Assembly: GCA_025846845.1 (NCBI GenBank)
Contig: JAOYTL010000006.1
Coordinates: 62,001-126,000 of the forward strand
Direction of reading: 5' to 3'
Source of the DNA: Alloboseaceae bacterium BT-24-1
GTDB taxonomy: Bacteria; Pseudomonadota; Alphaproteobacteria; Rhizobiales; Beijerinckiaceae
DNA: 64,000 bases
Made by a program: the position numbers and the translations under genes. Below are positions 43,001 to 52,148 of this stretch, piece after piece. The notes under the pieces were generated by a model. It made no database searches and was not told the DNA's origin. It saw nothing but the letters and a program-made list of their open reading frames with translations. Each line of letters opens with the position of its first letter. The stretch's first letter is position 1.

Positions 43001-44266
43001 ATGACTCGACGTGTTCGCTTCGTGATGCCTTATGCCTTACTGACATCACTCATTCTGTCCGGGGCGGCAACGGCCCAAACTCCCGGACTTACCAGCACCG
43101 CCGTGATGTCAGGTCGTGACCTCACTTGGGATATGGCCTTCCTGCCCGACGGAACGATGTTCTTCACCGAGAAGTGTAGTGGGCTTTCTGTCCGACTACC
43201 GTCCGGCAAGATCAATTCCCTGCTCGGCATCAAGGATTCCAAGAACTACGCAGACACCGCATCCGACCTTTTCTGCGGCGGTCAGGCTGGCATGTACGGT
43301 GTCGCGATCGACCCTGAATTTGCCACCAACCGCTTCATCTACGTAGCCTCGGCGTCGAACATGACCGCGCCGGGAACCAATCGGGTCCTTCGGCTGACGG
43401 TCAATCCCGATCTGACCAAGGTCTCGAACCGGCAGGATATCGTCACCGACATCGCCTACAAACCGGCGCCCAGTAACCATCCCTTCGGCGATCCGGGCGC
43501 GCATAATGGCGGGCGCCTACGCTTTGGTCCGACGGACGGATTCCTGTATGTAACGACCGGCGACACCCACAATGGCGAGGTGCCGCAAAGCCCGACCCGC
43601 ATCGGTGGGAAAGTGCTCCGCATCGATCGGGATGGTAAGGCCGCCCCCGGCAACAACGCGCCGCAAGGCTTTGACGCGCGGATCTTTACCTACGGACATC
43701 GCAACCCGCAGGGCATCTGCTTCCGCCCGGGCACCAACCAACCCTACACGGCGGAGAACGGCCCCTGGCATAGCGACGAAGTGACGGCGCTAACAGCCGG
43801 CGGCAATGCCGGCTGGGATCCGCGCCCCAATATGGCAGGACGCGCCGACTGTCCCGACAATTATTGCGGCTACTCGCCGAACCAGATGGGCGCGGTGGAT
43901 CCGAAGGATCGCTCGGCCTTCATGCCAATGACCGATGCCAAGACCTATCCGAACGCGATGAAGCCGGCCTGGAGCAACGAAATGCTCTCTCAGGGTATGT
44001 CGTCATGCGTGTTCCTGAATGGCCCGCAGTGGAAAGACTGGAATGGCCGGATGGTGGTGACCTTCATGGGTATCGGCATTCATGGAACGCCAGTCGGCAA
44101 CCGCCTCGACGTACTCGACATCACGCCCGACGGCTCGTCTGCCCAGCGCTCCACGATCTCCCTGCCGATGCCGGCCGGGCGCTTCCGCTCCGTCGTGCAG
44201 GCGCCTGACGGCAGCATGTACGTGGCGACCGACCAGGGCGATGTCTACCAGCTCAAGCCCAACTGA
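43001..44266 (+). CDS. PQQ-dependent soluble sugar dehydrogenase
   Basis: A 421-residue exported six-bladed beta-propeller quinoprotein. Signal peptide FVMPYALLTSLILSGAATAQ. Catalytic His lies in GAHNGGRLRFGPTDGFLYVT and the PQQ-contact Arg in TYGHRNPQGICF, as in soluble aldose/glucose dehydrogenases. It oxidises an aldose sugar in the periplasm and passes electrons to an acceptor, possibly the cytochrome c encoded 112 bases downstream. PQQ is made by the genes that follow. The ATG at 43001 has GGAGGAG upstream. The sugar substrate is not known. Confidence 0.92.
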   Translation: MTRRVRFVMPYALLTSLILSGAATAQTPGLTSTAVMSGRDLTWDMAFLPDGTMFFTEKCSGLSVRLPSGKINSLLGIKDSKNYADTASDLFCGGQAGMYGVAIDPEFATNRFIYVASASNMTAPGTNRVLRLTVNPDLTKVSNRQDIVTDIAYKPAPSNHPFGDPGAHNGGRLRFGPTDGFLYVTTGDTHNGEVPQSPTRIGGKVLRIDRDGKAAPGNNAPQGFDARIFTYGHRNPQGICFRPGTNQPYTAENGPWHSDEVTALTAGGNAGWDPRPNMAGRADCPDNYCGYSPNQMGAVDPKDRSAFMPMTDAKTYPNAMKPAWSNEMLSQGMSSCVFLNGPQWKDWNGRMVVTFMGIGIHGTPVGNRLDVLDITPDGSSAQRSTISLPMPAGRFRSVVQAPDGSMYVATDQGDVYQLKPN

Positions 44267-44378
44267 GCGCATCCGCCAATTGCGCCGCAGAAGCGGCGGC
44301 GCGATTGGCCTTTCCTCGCCTGAGATGCCACCCCTGCGATCCCGTCCGATCCGGATCGAGCATGAGGGAATTCTGCCC

Positions 44379-44690
44379 ATGCCTGACTTTCGCCACTGCG
44401 CGACGGCCCTTTTCGTCGTGCTTCTGACCTCGTCGAGCGCCGTCGCGAGCTCCGAGTTGGCGAGAAGCAAGAACTGCGTGGCTTGCCATCACGCCGAGCG
44501 CAAGATGATCGGCCCGGCCTTCAAGGCCGTCGCCGAGCGCTACGGGAAGGATGAAACCGCGATCAAAACCCTAAGCGAAAGGGTCGTGAAGGGCGGCGGC
44601 GGCCATTGGGGGCAAACGCCAATGCCACCGCAACCCGGCGTTTCACCGGAGGAGGCCGAAACGCTCGTGAAGTGGATTCTCGCCCAGTAG
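44379..44690 (+). CDS. Small class I c-type cytochrome
   Basis: A 103-residue periplasmic cytochrome. Signal peptide ATALFVVLLTSSSAVAS, then ARSKNCVACHHAERKMIGPA with the CxxCH haem site and MIGPAF as in c551/c552 types. The distal Met is in QTPMPPQPGV. It is the probable electron acceptor of the sugar dehydrogenase upstream. The ATG at 44379 follows GAGGGAA. Confidence 0.9.
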   Translation: MPDFRHCATALFVVLLTSSSAVASSELARSKNCVACHHAERKMIGPAFKAVAERYGKDETAIKTLSERVVKGGGGHWGQTPMPPQPGVSPEEAETLVKWILAQ

Positions 44691-44875
44691 CGAGACCTGA
44701 GTGTCGGTCCCGCGAGGAGGTGACGCGGGCCGATGTTGAGGGACGGCTCGTCCTTCGTCGACGCAGCGAGATGACGCCGCCCGGCCGTCGGCCTCGTTTG
44801 CAACACGCTGGAGCCGGGTGTAACCTTCTCCTGCTTTCCCGAGCGAAAGCTGGCGACGATCTGGAGATACCGATC

Positions 44876-44956
44876 ATGCGCAAGTGGAAAAAGCCCACGA
44901 TCATCGAAGTGACGGTCGGCTGCGAAGTGACGTCCTACGCTCCCGCCAAGCTCTGA
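44876..44956 (+). CDS. pqqA: PQQ precursor peptide PqqA
   Basis: A 26-residue ribosomal precursor, MRKWKKPTIIEVTVGCEVTS then YAPAKL. The Glu and Tyr of EVTSY are the residues that are cross-linked by PqqE to become PQQ. It is too short for gene callers and easily missed. It lies upstream of pqqD and pqqE. A short upstream spacer has GGAG at proper distance. Confidence 0.93.
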   Translation: MRKWKKPTIIEVTVGCEVTSYAPAKL

Positions 44957-45163
44957 CGTTTCGGTTCCGAGGCCCAAAGCTAGTGTCCTAGGCGGGATGC
45001 AGAGGTGCCTTCTCGGATTGGCGCCGAGCAATGAGTATGGCGGCATGAGGATCGGCCTTCCGTTCGGGGAGCCGGCGGGAGGCCGATCCTCGCGCTTTTG
45101 TGCGATGCGTTCCGTATCGTCGCTTGTTCTGGTGCTTGACGAGTTCGCGCGAGCCGCCGCCTG

Positions 45164-45457
45164 ATGAAAGCCGATATCGCACACGTTGAGATCGCAGCCA
45201 TTGTCCCGGCACTGCCCCGTGGCGTTCGTCTGCGCTTCGACGAGACCCGCCGGCAATGGTTCCTGCTTGGTCCAGAACGCGTCTTTGAACCCGACGAGAT
45301 CGCGCTTGAAATCCTGCAGCGCATCGATGGCGTGCGCAGCATCGAGGCCATAGCGCAGGAACTGGCGACGACGTTCGAGGCGGACCGCGACGAGATCGCC
45401 GCTGACGTCCTGGCGCTTCTGCGTGGCCTCGCCGATCAGAGGATGGTCGATCTGTGA
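45164..45457 (+). CDS. pqqD: PQQ biosynthesis chaperone PqqD
   Basis: A 97-residue PqqA-binding chaperone. RLRFDETRRQWFLLGPERVF and LEILQRIDGVRSIEAIAQEL match the family's winged-helix-like fold. It delivers PqqA to PqqE. Its stop overlaps the pqqE GTG in a GTGA arrangement. Confidence 0.93.
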   Translation: MKADIAHVEIAAIVPALPRGVRLRFDETRRQWFLLGPERVFEPDEIALEILQRIDGVRSIEAIAQELATTFEADRDEIAADVLALLRGLADQRMVDL

Positions 45458-46584
45458 GCGATGTCGAGACGCTCCCGCAAGCCACGCCCGCCCGGCCGAC
45501 ATTGCCGCCGCCCATGGGTCTGCTGGCGGAGCTGACACATCGCTGCTCCCTGCGCTGCCCCTATTGCTCCAACCCGCTCGAACTCGACCGACGCTCGCAG
45601 GAACTCTCGACTGCCGAATGGAAGCGGCTGATCGATGAAGCGGCCGCCCTCGGTGTCCTGCATATCTATTTTTCGGGCGGCGAGCCGATGCTGCGGCGCG
45701 ATATTGCCGAGCTTGTCGCCCATGCCTGCGCCGCCGGTCTTTACACCAACATGATCACCTCAGGTGTCGGCTTTCAGCCGGCTGTGCTGGACGCGGTTGC
45801 CGAGGCCGGGCTCGACCATATCCAGCTCTCGGTACAGGCGATCGATGCCAATACCTGCGATCGCGTCGCCGGCTATGAGGGCGCCGCGGAGCGCAAGCAT
45901 GCGGTCGCAGCCGCCATCGCCCGGCTCGGCCTGCGCCTCACCGTCAACGCCGTCATACATCGCGAGAACGTGCGCGAGATACCCGCCTTTGTTGAGCTTG
46001 CCGAAGCGTGGGGCGCCGCGCGGATCGAGATCGCCCATGTGCAGTATTATGGCTGGGGCCTGGTCAACCGCGCCAGGCTGATGCCGACGCGCCAGCAGGT
46101 CGAAACAGCGATGGCGCAGGTCGACGAGGCGCGGCGCCGCACAGCCGGGCGCCTCGTCATCGATAGCGTACTGCCCGACTACTACGCCCGCTACCCGAAG
46201 GCCTGTATGGGCGGCTGGGGTGCACGGCTGATGAATGTCACGCCGTCGGGCCGCGCCTTGCCCTGCCATGCCGCCGAGACGATCGCAGGGCTGAGCTTCG
46301 AAAATATACGCGAAGCCAGCCTGTCGGAGATCTGGTATCGCGGCGCGGCGTTCAACGCCTTCCGTGGCACCGACTGGATGAAGGAGCCGTGCCACAGTTG
46401 CGCCCGCAAGGAACAGGATTTCGGTGGCTGCCGCTGCCAGGCCATGGCCCTCGCGGGGGACGCGGCCGCGACCGATCCCGCCTGCTCTCTGTCACCGCTG
46501 CACGAAGAGGTGGTTGCGCTGGCGGAAGCCGAGGCGGCCTCCGAGCGCAGTGACTTCATCTACCGGGGCTATCAGGGCGTTTGA
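45454..46584 (+). CDS. pqqE: PqqA peptide cyclase PqqE (radical SAM)
   Basis: A 376-residue radical-SAM enzyme that forms the C-C bond between Glu and Tyr of PqqA. The CxxxCxxC cluster motif is in THRCSLRCPYCSNPLELDRR; C-terminal SPASM cysteines are in CHSCARKEQDFGGCRCQA. The GTG start overlaps pqqD's stop by four bases, so the two are translationally coupled. Confidence 0.96.
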   Translation: MSDVETLPQATPARPTLPPPMGLLAELTHRCSLRCPYCSNPLELDRRSQELSTAEWKRLIDEAAALGVLHIYFSGGEPMLRRDIAELVAHACAAGLYTNMITSGVGFQPAVLDAVAEAGLDHIQLSVQAIDANTCDRVAGYEGAAERKHAVAAAIARLGLRLTVNAVIHRENVREIPAFVELAEAWGAARIEIAHVQYYGWGLVNRARLMPTRQQVETAMAQVDEARRRTAGRLVIDSVLPDYYARYPKACMGGWGARLMNVTPSGRALPCHAAETIAGLSFENIREASLSEIWYRGAAFNAFRGTDWMKEPCHSCARKEQDFGGCRCQAMALAGDAAATDPACSLSPLHEEVVALAEAEAASERSDFIYRGYQGV

Positions 46585-46633
46585 CGAGAGCCGCCTTCCG
46601 GGCCGGAGTAACTTGCCTCCTTCTGAATCGCCG

Positions 46634-47365
46634 TTAAGGCGCCGGCACGAAAGCGCCGGGCGGAATATGGCTGGGCGCGACATAGGCGTGATGCAGCGCG
46701 TCCAGCATCGCCCAGAGCACGTCGCATTTGAACTCCAGCGCCGCGATCACTGCCCGTTGCTCCGCTGGCGTGCGGGCATGGGCCGTCACATAGGCGAGGG
46801 CGGTCTCGACATCGCGCCGCGCCTGCTCCGGTCGGGCGGTGAAATAGCTCAGGCTCTCCGGGGTGACGAAGTCGTAATGCGCCAGCATGCCTTCGACGCG
46901 GTTGCGGATGATTTTTGGCGAGAACAGCTCGGTCAACGAGGAGGCGACCGCTTCGAGCAGCGGGCGCTCGCGCACGAAATTGACATAGGCCTCGACCGCG
47001 AAGCGGGTCGCGGGCAGCACGCCGCGATGGGCCTGCACATCCTCGCGCGCCAGGCCCACGCTTTCGCAGAGCCGCAGCCAGCGTTCGATCCCGCCCTCGC
47101 CATCTCCTTCGCCGTCATGGTCGATCAGGCGCTGGCGCCAGGCCCGCCGGAGCGCGGGATCATTGGCCCGGGCGATGAGATAGGCATCCTTCACCGGGAT
47201 ATGGGCCTGGTAGGTGAAGCGGTTGAGCGCCCAGGCCTGGACCTCGCCCTTGCTGCACTGGCCGGAGTGCAGGCGGACATGGAAGGGATGCTTGTCGTGA
47301 TAACGCTTCTCGCCGACCTCGCGCAGGCGCCGCTCCAGTTCCTCGGGCGATAGCAAAGCAGTCAC
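46634..47365 (-). CDS. pqqC: Pyrroloquinoline-quinone synthase PqqC
   Basis: A 243-residue cofactor-free oxidase for the last ring closure and oxidation to PQQ. HPFHVRLHSGQCSKGEVQAW, ALNRFTYQAHIPVKDAYLIA and QAHRGVLPATRFAVEAYVNF are the family pattern. It starts with GTG within the last codons of pqqB (GTGA overlap, GGAGG upstream). The gene is convergent with pqqE, 49 bases apart. Confidence 0.96.
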   Translation of the reverse strand: MTALLSPEELERRLREVGEKRYHDKHPFHVRLHSGQCSKGEVQAWALNRFTYQAHIPVKDAYLIARANDPALRRAWRQRLIDHDGEGDGEGGIERWLRLCESVGLAREDVQAHRGVLPATRFAVEAYVNFVRERPLLEAVASSLTELFSPKIIRNRVEGMLAHYDFVTPESLSYFTARPEQARRDVETALAYVTAHARTPAEQRAVIAALEFKCDVLWAMLDALHHAYVAPSHIPPGAFVPAP

Positions 47366-48249
47366 AGCCTCACCTCCATGCCGTCATAGGCCACGGCGAC
47401 ACCGGCAGCTTCGATCATGAGACGCTCGGGCGATCCCTCGATCAACGCCGGATTGGTGTTGTTGAGGTGGATGTAGACTTTTCGCTCGACTAGGAGCCCG
47501 GCGAGCCAGGCGAGCGAACCGCCATCACCGGCGATCGGCATGTGCCCCATGCGTCGGCCGGTCTTTTGGCCGACGCCGGCCCGGATCATCTCGTCGTCGG
47601 TGAACAAGGTGCCGTCGAAGAACAACAGGTCCGCGCTGTCTACCTTTGCGCGCAGATCGTCGGACAGGGCGGCGCAGCCCGGGATGTAGACGATGGTGCG
47701 ACCGTTTCCGCTGATCCTGACGCCCGCCGTTTCCCCGGCCTCGGATTCGAGCTTTGGATCCTTGTCCTCCAGGTAGAGCGGCGCCTTGCCGGGAACGGGA
47801 AAGAGCTCTGTCGTCAGTCCGCCGGCCAGCGTGATTGGCGCAGAGGCGCTCGCGGCCACCAGACGTGCCGGCACTGCGGCGAGGATCGGATTGGCGGCCA
47901 TCGCATCGAGGACTGGCGGCAGCGCGACCAGATCGAACGGATGCCGCTCGCGCAGGCTGAGCAGCCCCGCGACATGGTCGATCTCGGCGCTGCTCAGGAT
48001 GACAGCGCCGATCGGCGAATGCCGCTCACCACGGGGCCACAGGGCCGGCGTCGCGCGAATCTGGCTGCCGAGATCGGGAGACGCGTTCAGCACGGCCCAG
48101 CTCTCGCCGTCGGGGCTCACCGCGAGGCTCGCCTGCGTCCGCCAGGGCGCGCGCGGATCCCTGCTCCAGGCGAGCGCACAGAGCCGGCATCGGCAGTTCC
48201 ACTGCGGAAAACCACCTCCGGCGGCCGCGCCGAGAACGATGACCTTCAC
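47362..48249 (-). CDS. pqqB: PQQ biosynthesis protein PqqB
   Basis: A 295-residue metallo-beta-lactamase-fold protein (VIVLGAAAGGGFPQWNCRCR; LSSAEIDHVAGLLSLRERHP), involved in oxidation of the PQQ intermediate. I chose GTG at 48249, which overlaps the stop of a small upstream ORF in a GTGA junction; a TTG one codon before is an alternative. pqqC follows with the same kind of overlap. Confidence 0.95.
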   Translation of the reverse strand: MKVIVLGAAAGGGFPQWNCRCRLCALAWSRDPRAPWRTQASLAVSPDGESWAVLNASPDLGSQIRATPALWPRGERHSPIGAVILSSAEIDHVAGLLSLRERHPFDLVALPPVLDAMAANPILAAVPARLVAASASAPITLAGGLTTELFPVPGKAPLYLEDKDPKLESEAGETAGVRISGNGRTIVYIPGCAALSDDLRAKVDSADLLFFDGTLFTDDEMIRAGVGQKTGRRMGHMPIAGDGGSLAWLAGLLVERKVYIHLNNTNPALIEGSPERLMIEAAGVAVAYDGMEVRL

Positions 48250-48338
48250 CAACGCGCCTCACTCGCCGTCTTTTCGCAAGCGCACCGAGCGAGCGCCTCC
48301 GCTTCCGGCACCGTTATCGCGCGTTCGACCCATGGCAT
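48246..48338 (-). CDS. Small ORF translationally coupled to pqqB
   Basis: A 30-residue peptide, MPWVERAITVPEAEALARCA then CEKTASEARW. AAGGA lies seven bases upstream of its ATG and its TGA overlaps the GTG of pqqB (GTGA). This arrangement and a position at the head of the pqqBC operon make it likely to be translated. It lacks the E-x3-Y of PqqA. It could be a leader peptide or a new PQQ-linked peptide. No match is known to me. Confidence 0.45.
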   Translation of the reverse strand: MPWVERAITVPEAEALARCACEKTASEARW

Positions 48339-48732
48339 GTCCGGTTCCTTCGATTGCGCTGAGTGCTGATGAACGCCACCATTCGTCCCGTCCTGCTGAA
48401 CGCAGCCTACGGGATCGCCTGCGTTCCGGATACGGGTCGCTCGGCGAGGCGTTTTTTTGCTAGCTAGACAGGGCAACGGTCGAAAGAGAGCTTCTCCATG
48501 AGCAGGACTGGCCATAAGGGTCAATGTCCGCTTCTCGGCGTGCGTCCAAAATCTTATTGCCCGTTACTGACTCTGCAATGTCCGGTTTCGGGCAATCCAA
48601 TGCGCGCCGCGACGGCCGAAGCCGGCCCTCAGCTGTCATCGCGAATGTCGGCTTTATGACGAGTCAGCGATCAAGATAAGTAGCTTGGTCAATATCGGCT
48701 GACGCTTGGCTTCCCGCGCGATCGTCATCCAC
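48339..48732. other. Gene-free stretch upstream of pqqBC
   Basis: About 390 bases with no supported gene. It should contain the pqqBC promoter. Nothing specific seen. Confidence 0.4.
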
Positions 48733-50499
48733 TTATCCACAGCCCCATGCGCCCCGCTCAGGACAGGCCTTCAGGACCGTCGACAGCGAGAACAAGACGG
48801 TCGCGCCGCGGCCGCCTCTGCTCGGCGAACTGTAGCTCAGTGGCGCGGCGACCGTGATGCCGGCCTCGACCGAATCGTTGAGCTGCAGGCGTACGCCGCC
48901 GCCTACCGCAGAGAGCGACTGGACGACGTCCCTCGGTGCCGCATAGCTGCGAACGGCTCCGCCTTCGACGAATCCGAAGAGCTGCACGTTCTTCAGGAAA
49001 GACAGCCCGGGCCGATAATCGTAGCGCAGCTCGGCCGAGCCGGCGATGCCGTTGTCGCCAGCGAGCCAGCCGCTCTGGAAGGCGCGCCCGAAGGCGCCGC
49101 CGCCGAGATAGAACTGCTGCCCGATCAGCAAAGCCTCCGAACTGACCTGACCGGAGCCGGCGAGCTTCATCGACCAGCTTTCGCCAAGGCCCTGATAGCG
49201 CGTCACCGCACCTTGCAGGACATAGAAGTCGCCCGAGCCGTCGAAACGCGAGAGCAACGGGTCGTAACGGCGCGAGGCATCGTCGATGCCGAGCCCCTTG
49301 CGCAGGCCGAGCGTCGCGTAGGTCGTGCCTTGCCAGTCGTCGCGAAGGCGATAATCGGCCGTCAGGCTCGCGATCCGCAGGCGGTCGCGATAATTGATGC
49401 CGAAGGCACTCTCCTCGACGATGTTGCTGATGCCCAGGCCCGCGGTCAGGGAGAGGGATTGCCGCTGTGTCTGCAGTGCTACGACCGTCGCCCTGGCTTC
49501 AAGGTTTTCAGCATCCGACCGAACACGGCCGAGCCGGCGCAGATCGCCGGGCCTGACGGCGCTGCGCGAGGCCGCGACGCCGACCCGCAGCCAGTCATTG
49601 CCGAGCGGCGCATCATAGGAGATGCGGCCATAGCGCAGCTCCCGTGTCGAGCCCGGGACCGACGACAGATTCACAGCGAGCGTGTCGCCGGGGACGATCA
49701 ACGAATTCAGCGCGGCGCCGAAATAGGCCTGCCACGGACCGACGGCATTCGAAGCGGCATTGTCGAAGCCTGCGGAGACGAACACGCTCCAGCTGTGGAG
49801 GATCACGGTCAGACGGAACTGTCCGGATCCGGTCCCGACTTCCTCCAGCGTCGTGTCTTTGACGCGTACCCCCGGCAGATCGTTGACGAGCAGCAGCAGG
49901 CGCTCGAGCGTCGCCAGCCTGGCCGGCATCTCCTCGGCGATCGGCGCCAGCCTCCGGCGCGTGCCGAAGCGGTTCGCCTCGTCGCCCTGCACCACCAGTT
50001 CTGTGACGGCGCCGGGGATGATCCTGATGGTGACGACGCCGCGCTTGATGTCCTGCGGCGGTATAAGCGCTCGCGTGAGGTGATAGCCGGCGTCGCGATG
50101 AAGCCTGCTGATCTCGCCAGCGAGGGCGACGAGACCCGCCTGAGAGATCGGCTTGCCGAGCTTGTCGCGATAGGTGACCTCGATCTCGCCGGAGCCGAGC
50201 GGACTGTCGCCCTCGATCCTCACGGCAGCGAGCGTGAACAGCGTCCGTTCTTCACCGGCCGGTTGGTCGGGCGCGGACCTTGTAACCGGAACCGAAATCC
50301 CGTCCCGGGTCTCCTGCAGCCGCTCGACGCGTCGCTGCTGGAGCCTTTGATCGGCCGGCTGGATCGGCGGAGACTGGAGCCCGCTCTGGGCATGGGCGGG
50401 CCCGATCAAGGCCGGCGAGCACATGAGGAGCGGTAGGACCGCCGCTCGCAGACTACCACCGGATAGTCCGCCCACGCCCCGCCATGCCATGTCGAACAT
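48733..50499 (-). CDS. TpsB outer-membrane transporter (ShlB/FhaC/HecB family)
   Basis: A 588-residue two-partner secretion transporter. Signal peptide (AAVLPLLMCSPALIGPAHAQ), POTRA-type domain about residues 85-190 (VRIEGDSPLGSGEIEVTYRD, GYHLTRALIPPQDIKRGVVT, IRIIPGAVTELVV), then a beta-barrel (about 245-588) including YLGGGAFGRAFQSGWLAGDN and RYDYRPGLSFLKNVQLFGFV. It exports a TpsA exoprotein, but no TpsA gene lies beside it in the window. Confidence 0.93.
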   Translation of the reverse strand: MFDMAWRGVGGLSGGSLRAAVLPLLMCSPALIGPAHAQSGLQSPPIQPADQRLQQRRVERLQETRDGISVPVTRSAPDQPAGEERTLFTLAAVRIEGDSPLGSGEIEVTYRDKLGKPISQAGLVALAGEISRLHRDAGYHLTRALIPPQDIKRGVVTIRIIPGAVTELVVQGDEANRFGTRRRLAPIAEEMPARLATLERLLLLVNDLPGVRVKDTTLEEVGTGSGQFRLTVILHSWSVFVSAGFDNAASNAVGPWQAYFGAALNSLIVPGDTLAVNLSSVPGSTRELRYGRISYDAPLGNDWLRVGVAASRSAVRPGDLRRLGRVRSDAENLEARATVVALQTQRQSLSLTAGLGISNIVEESAFGINYRDRLRIASLTADYRLRDDWQGTTYATLGLRKGLGIDDASRRYDPLLSRFDGSGDFYVLQGAVTRYQGLGESWSMKLAGSGQVSSEALLIGQQFYLGGGAFGRAFQSGWLAGDNGIAGSAELRYDYRPGLSFLKNVQLFGFVEGGAVRSYAAPRDVVQSLSAVGGGVRLQLNDSVEAGITVAAPLSYSSPSRGGRGATVLFSLSTVLKACPERGAWGCG

Positions 50500-50679
50500 A
50501 CATCCGTCTGTTGGGCTTTTGCCCAGCCTTCCCCGCCCAGAAACCGTAAATAGACATGGTTCATCAGAGCTTAACGCCTCCTCCTGTTTTAAACCCTCGC
50601 ACTAAGCCGGCATTCAGAACTGCCTGTTAGAAGGCGGTATAGCCGGCTTTGCGACCTCCAGGACGGAGACTGCCTACCC

Positions 50680-51463
50680 ATGCTGCGAACGACCCGCATT
50701 CTCTTCGCTGCGGGCCTTTTGGCCCTTTTGCATTCATTGGGCCCGAACGAGGCTTTCGCCGAGGACAATATCTGGCAGGTCGGGGAGGGGGTGGCGGCCG
50801 AGATGCAGGGCTATCTCGACCGCGGCTACACGGTAGTGAAAATGAAGATCGGCGGTGCGCCGCTGGCCGACGACTGCAAACGCATCGAGACCGTGCTGAA
50901 GATGCTGCCCGCCGGCTGCAGGCTCGCGGTCGATGCCAATGGCCGCTTCGACCTAGTGACGGCGATCGCCTATGCCAGGGCTGAGCCAATACGACCTGTT
51001 CTGGTACGAGGAGGCCGGTGATCCGCTCGACTACGACCTCCAGGCCAGGCTCGCCGAGCATTATCCCGGCCCGATGGCGACCGGCGAGAACCTGTTCTCG
51101 ATGCAGGACGCGCGCAACCTGATCCGCTATGGCGGCATGCGCCCGGATCGCGACTGGCTGCAGTTCGACTGCGCGCTGAGCTACGGCCTCGTTGAATATC
51201 TGCGCACGTTGGAGATGCTGAAGCAGAACGGCTGGTCCTGGCGCCGCTGCATCCCCCATGGCGGCCACCAGATGTCGCTAAATATCGCGGCGGGCCTCGG
51301 CCTCGGCGGCAACGAATCCTACCCCGACCTGTTCCAGCCCTATGGCGGCTTCCCGGACGGCGTGCGCGTCGAGGCCGGCCACATCGTCATGCCGGACCTT
51401 CCGGGCATCGGCTTCGAGGGCAAGGCGGACCTTATCGCGGAGATGCGTAACCTCGCCGCGTGA
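50680..51463 (+). pseudogene. Tartrate-dehydratase-like enolase remnant fused to a signal peptide
   Basis: Residues 1-30 form a signal peptide (MLRTTRILFAAGLLALLHSL, ending AFAED). They are joined to the interior of a D-tartrate-dehydratase-like enolase-superfamily enzyme: GYTVVKMKIGGAPL carries the KxK site, LAVDANGRFD and WYEEAGDPLDYDL the metal ligands, CIPHGGHQMSLNIAAGLGLG the catalytic His region. The enzyme's cap domain (~150 residues) is gone and the frame slips near 50983. Cytoplasmic enolases have no signal peptide, so this is a recombination junction. Confidence 0.8.
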
Positions 51464-51524
51464 GGCGATGGCTTCGTTATTTGACTAAGGCGCCGTCCTT
51501 ACTCTGCCAGAAGAGACGGCGCAT

Positions 51525-51745
51525 ATGACAAAGGGCGCGAAACACGTCCTGCCCGACGGCTTCCACCGCATCCGCCACTACGGCCCGCTCGCATCAGGCC
51601 GGCGCGCCGGCGCCATCGTCCGCAGCAGGCAGATCATCGCGAGCAGGCCCCTGAACCGCATCCGCGATGCCCATGCTGCGGCGGTCGCATGATCCTCGTC
51701 GAGCGCTTCGCGCGGGGCACAGCGCCTCGCAAGATCTCGCCGTAA
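51525..51745 (+). pseudogene. IS91-family transposase C-terminal remnant
   Basis: KHVLPDGFHRIRHYGPLASG is the conserved end of IS91-type HUH transposases. After a frame slip near 51670 CPCCGGRMILVERFARGTAP gives the C-terminal zinc-ribbon, stopping at 51745. About 400 residues are missing upstream, so the element is dead. It lies next to the tartrate-dehydratase remnant and may have caused the rearrangement. Confidence 0.8.
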
Positions 51746-52148
51746 GGATCGACACCTCATGACGACGGCGTCGCGCCGACGACCAGACGGACCACCACCG
51801 CTCTTAGCCAGAGAGCGGGCGATCCTGCTCGCCCCGCCGGCGGGAATGGAGATTGCGGCGGGCCCGAATCCGTCCCATGCGAAGCCAAGCGCCGGCTCCC
51901 GGGCATCCCGGACGGAGCGTAGCGCACCCGATCCACGCCTCGCACGCTCCCGCAGACCACGCCGCGCGGCGAAATCCCCATAGCGCACGGCCCCGGGCCG
52001 CGGGTTCTTCCCCTGGAGGCTCTCAGACGCGGGCCCAGGAGCCCGCCATCAGCGCTCCGCAAGGGCCCGCATCTGTGACCCATCACAGAAGCGGACTCTG
52101 GGACTTCACCCGCAAGCGGGCATTGGTAGCTCCGGTGGGCGTGCAGGC
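51746..52148. other. Gene-free stretch
   Basis: About 400 GC-rich bases following the IS91 remnant. No supported gene, repeat or terminator. Confidence 0.4.

Noticed and set aside
48706..50436. 576-codon plus-strand frame opposite the TpsB gene
   Set aside because: Shadow of TpsB: same length, no signal or motif.
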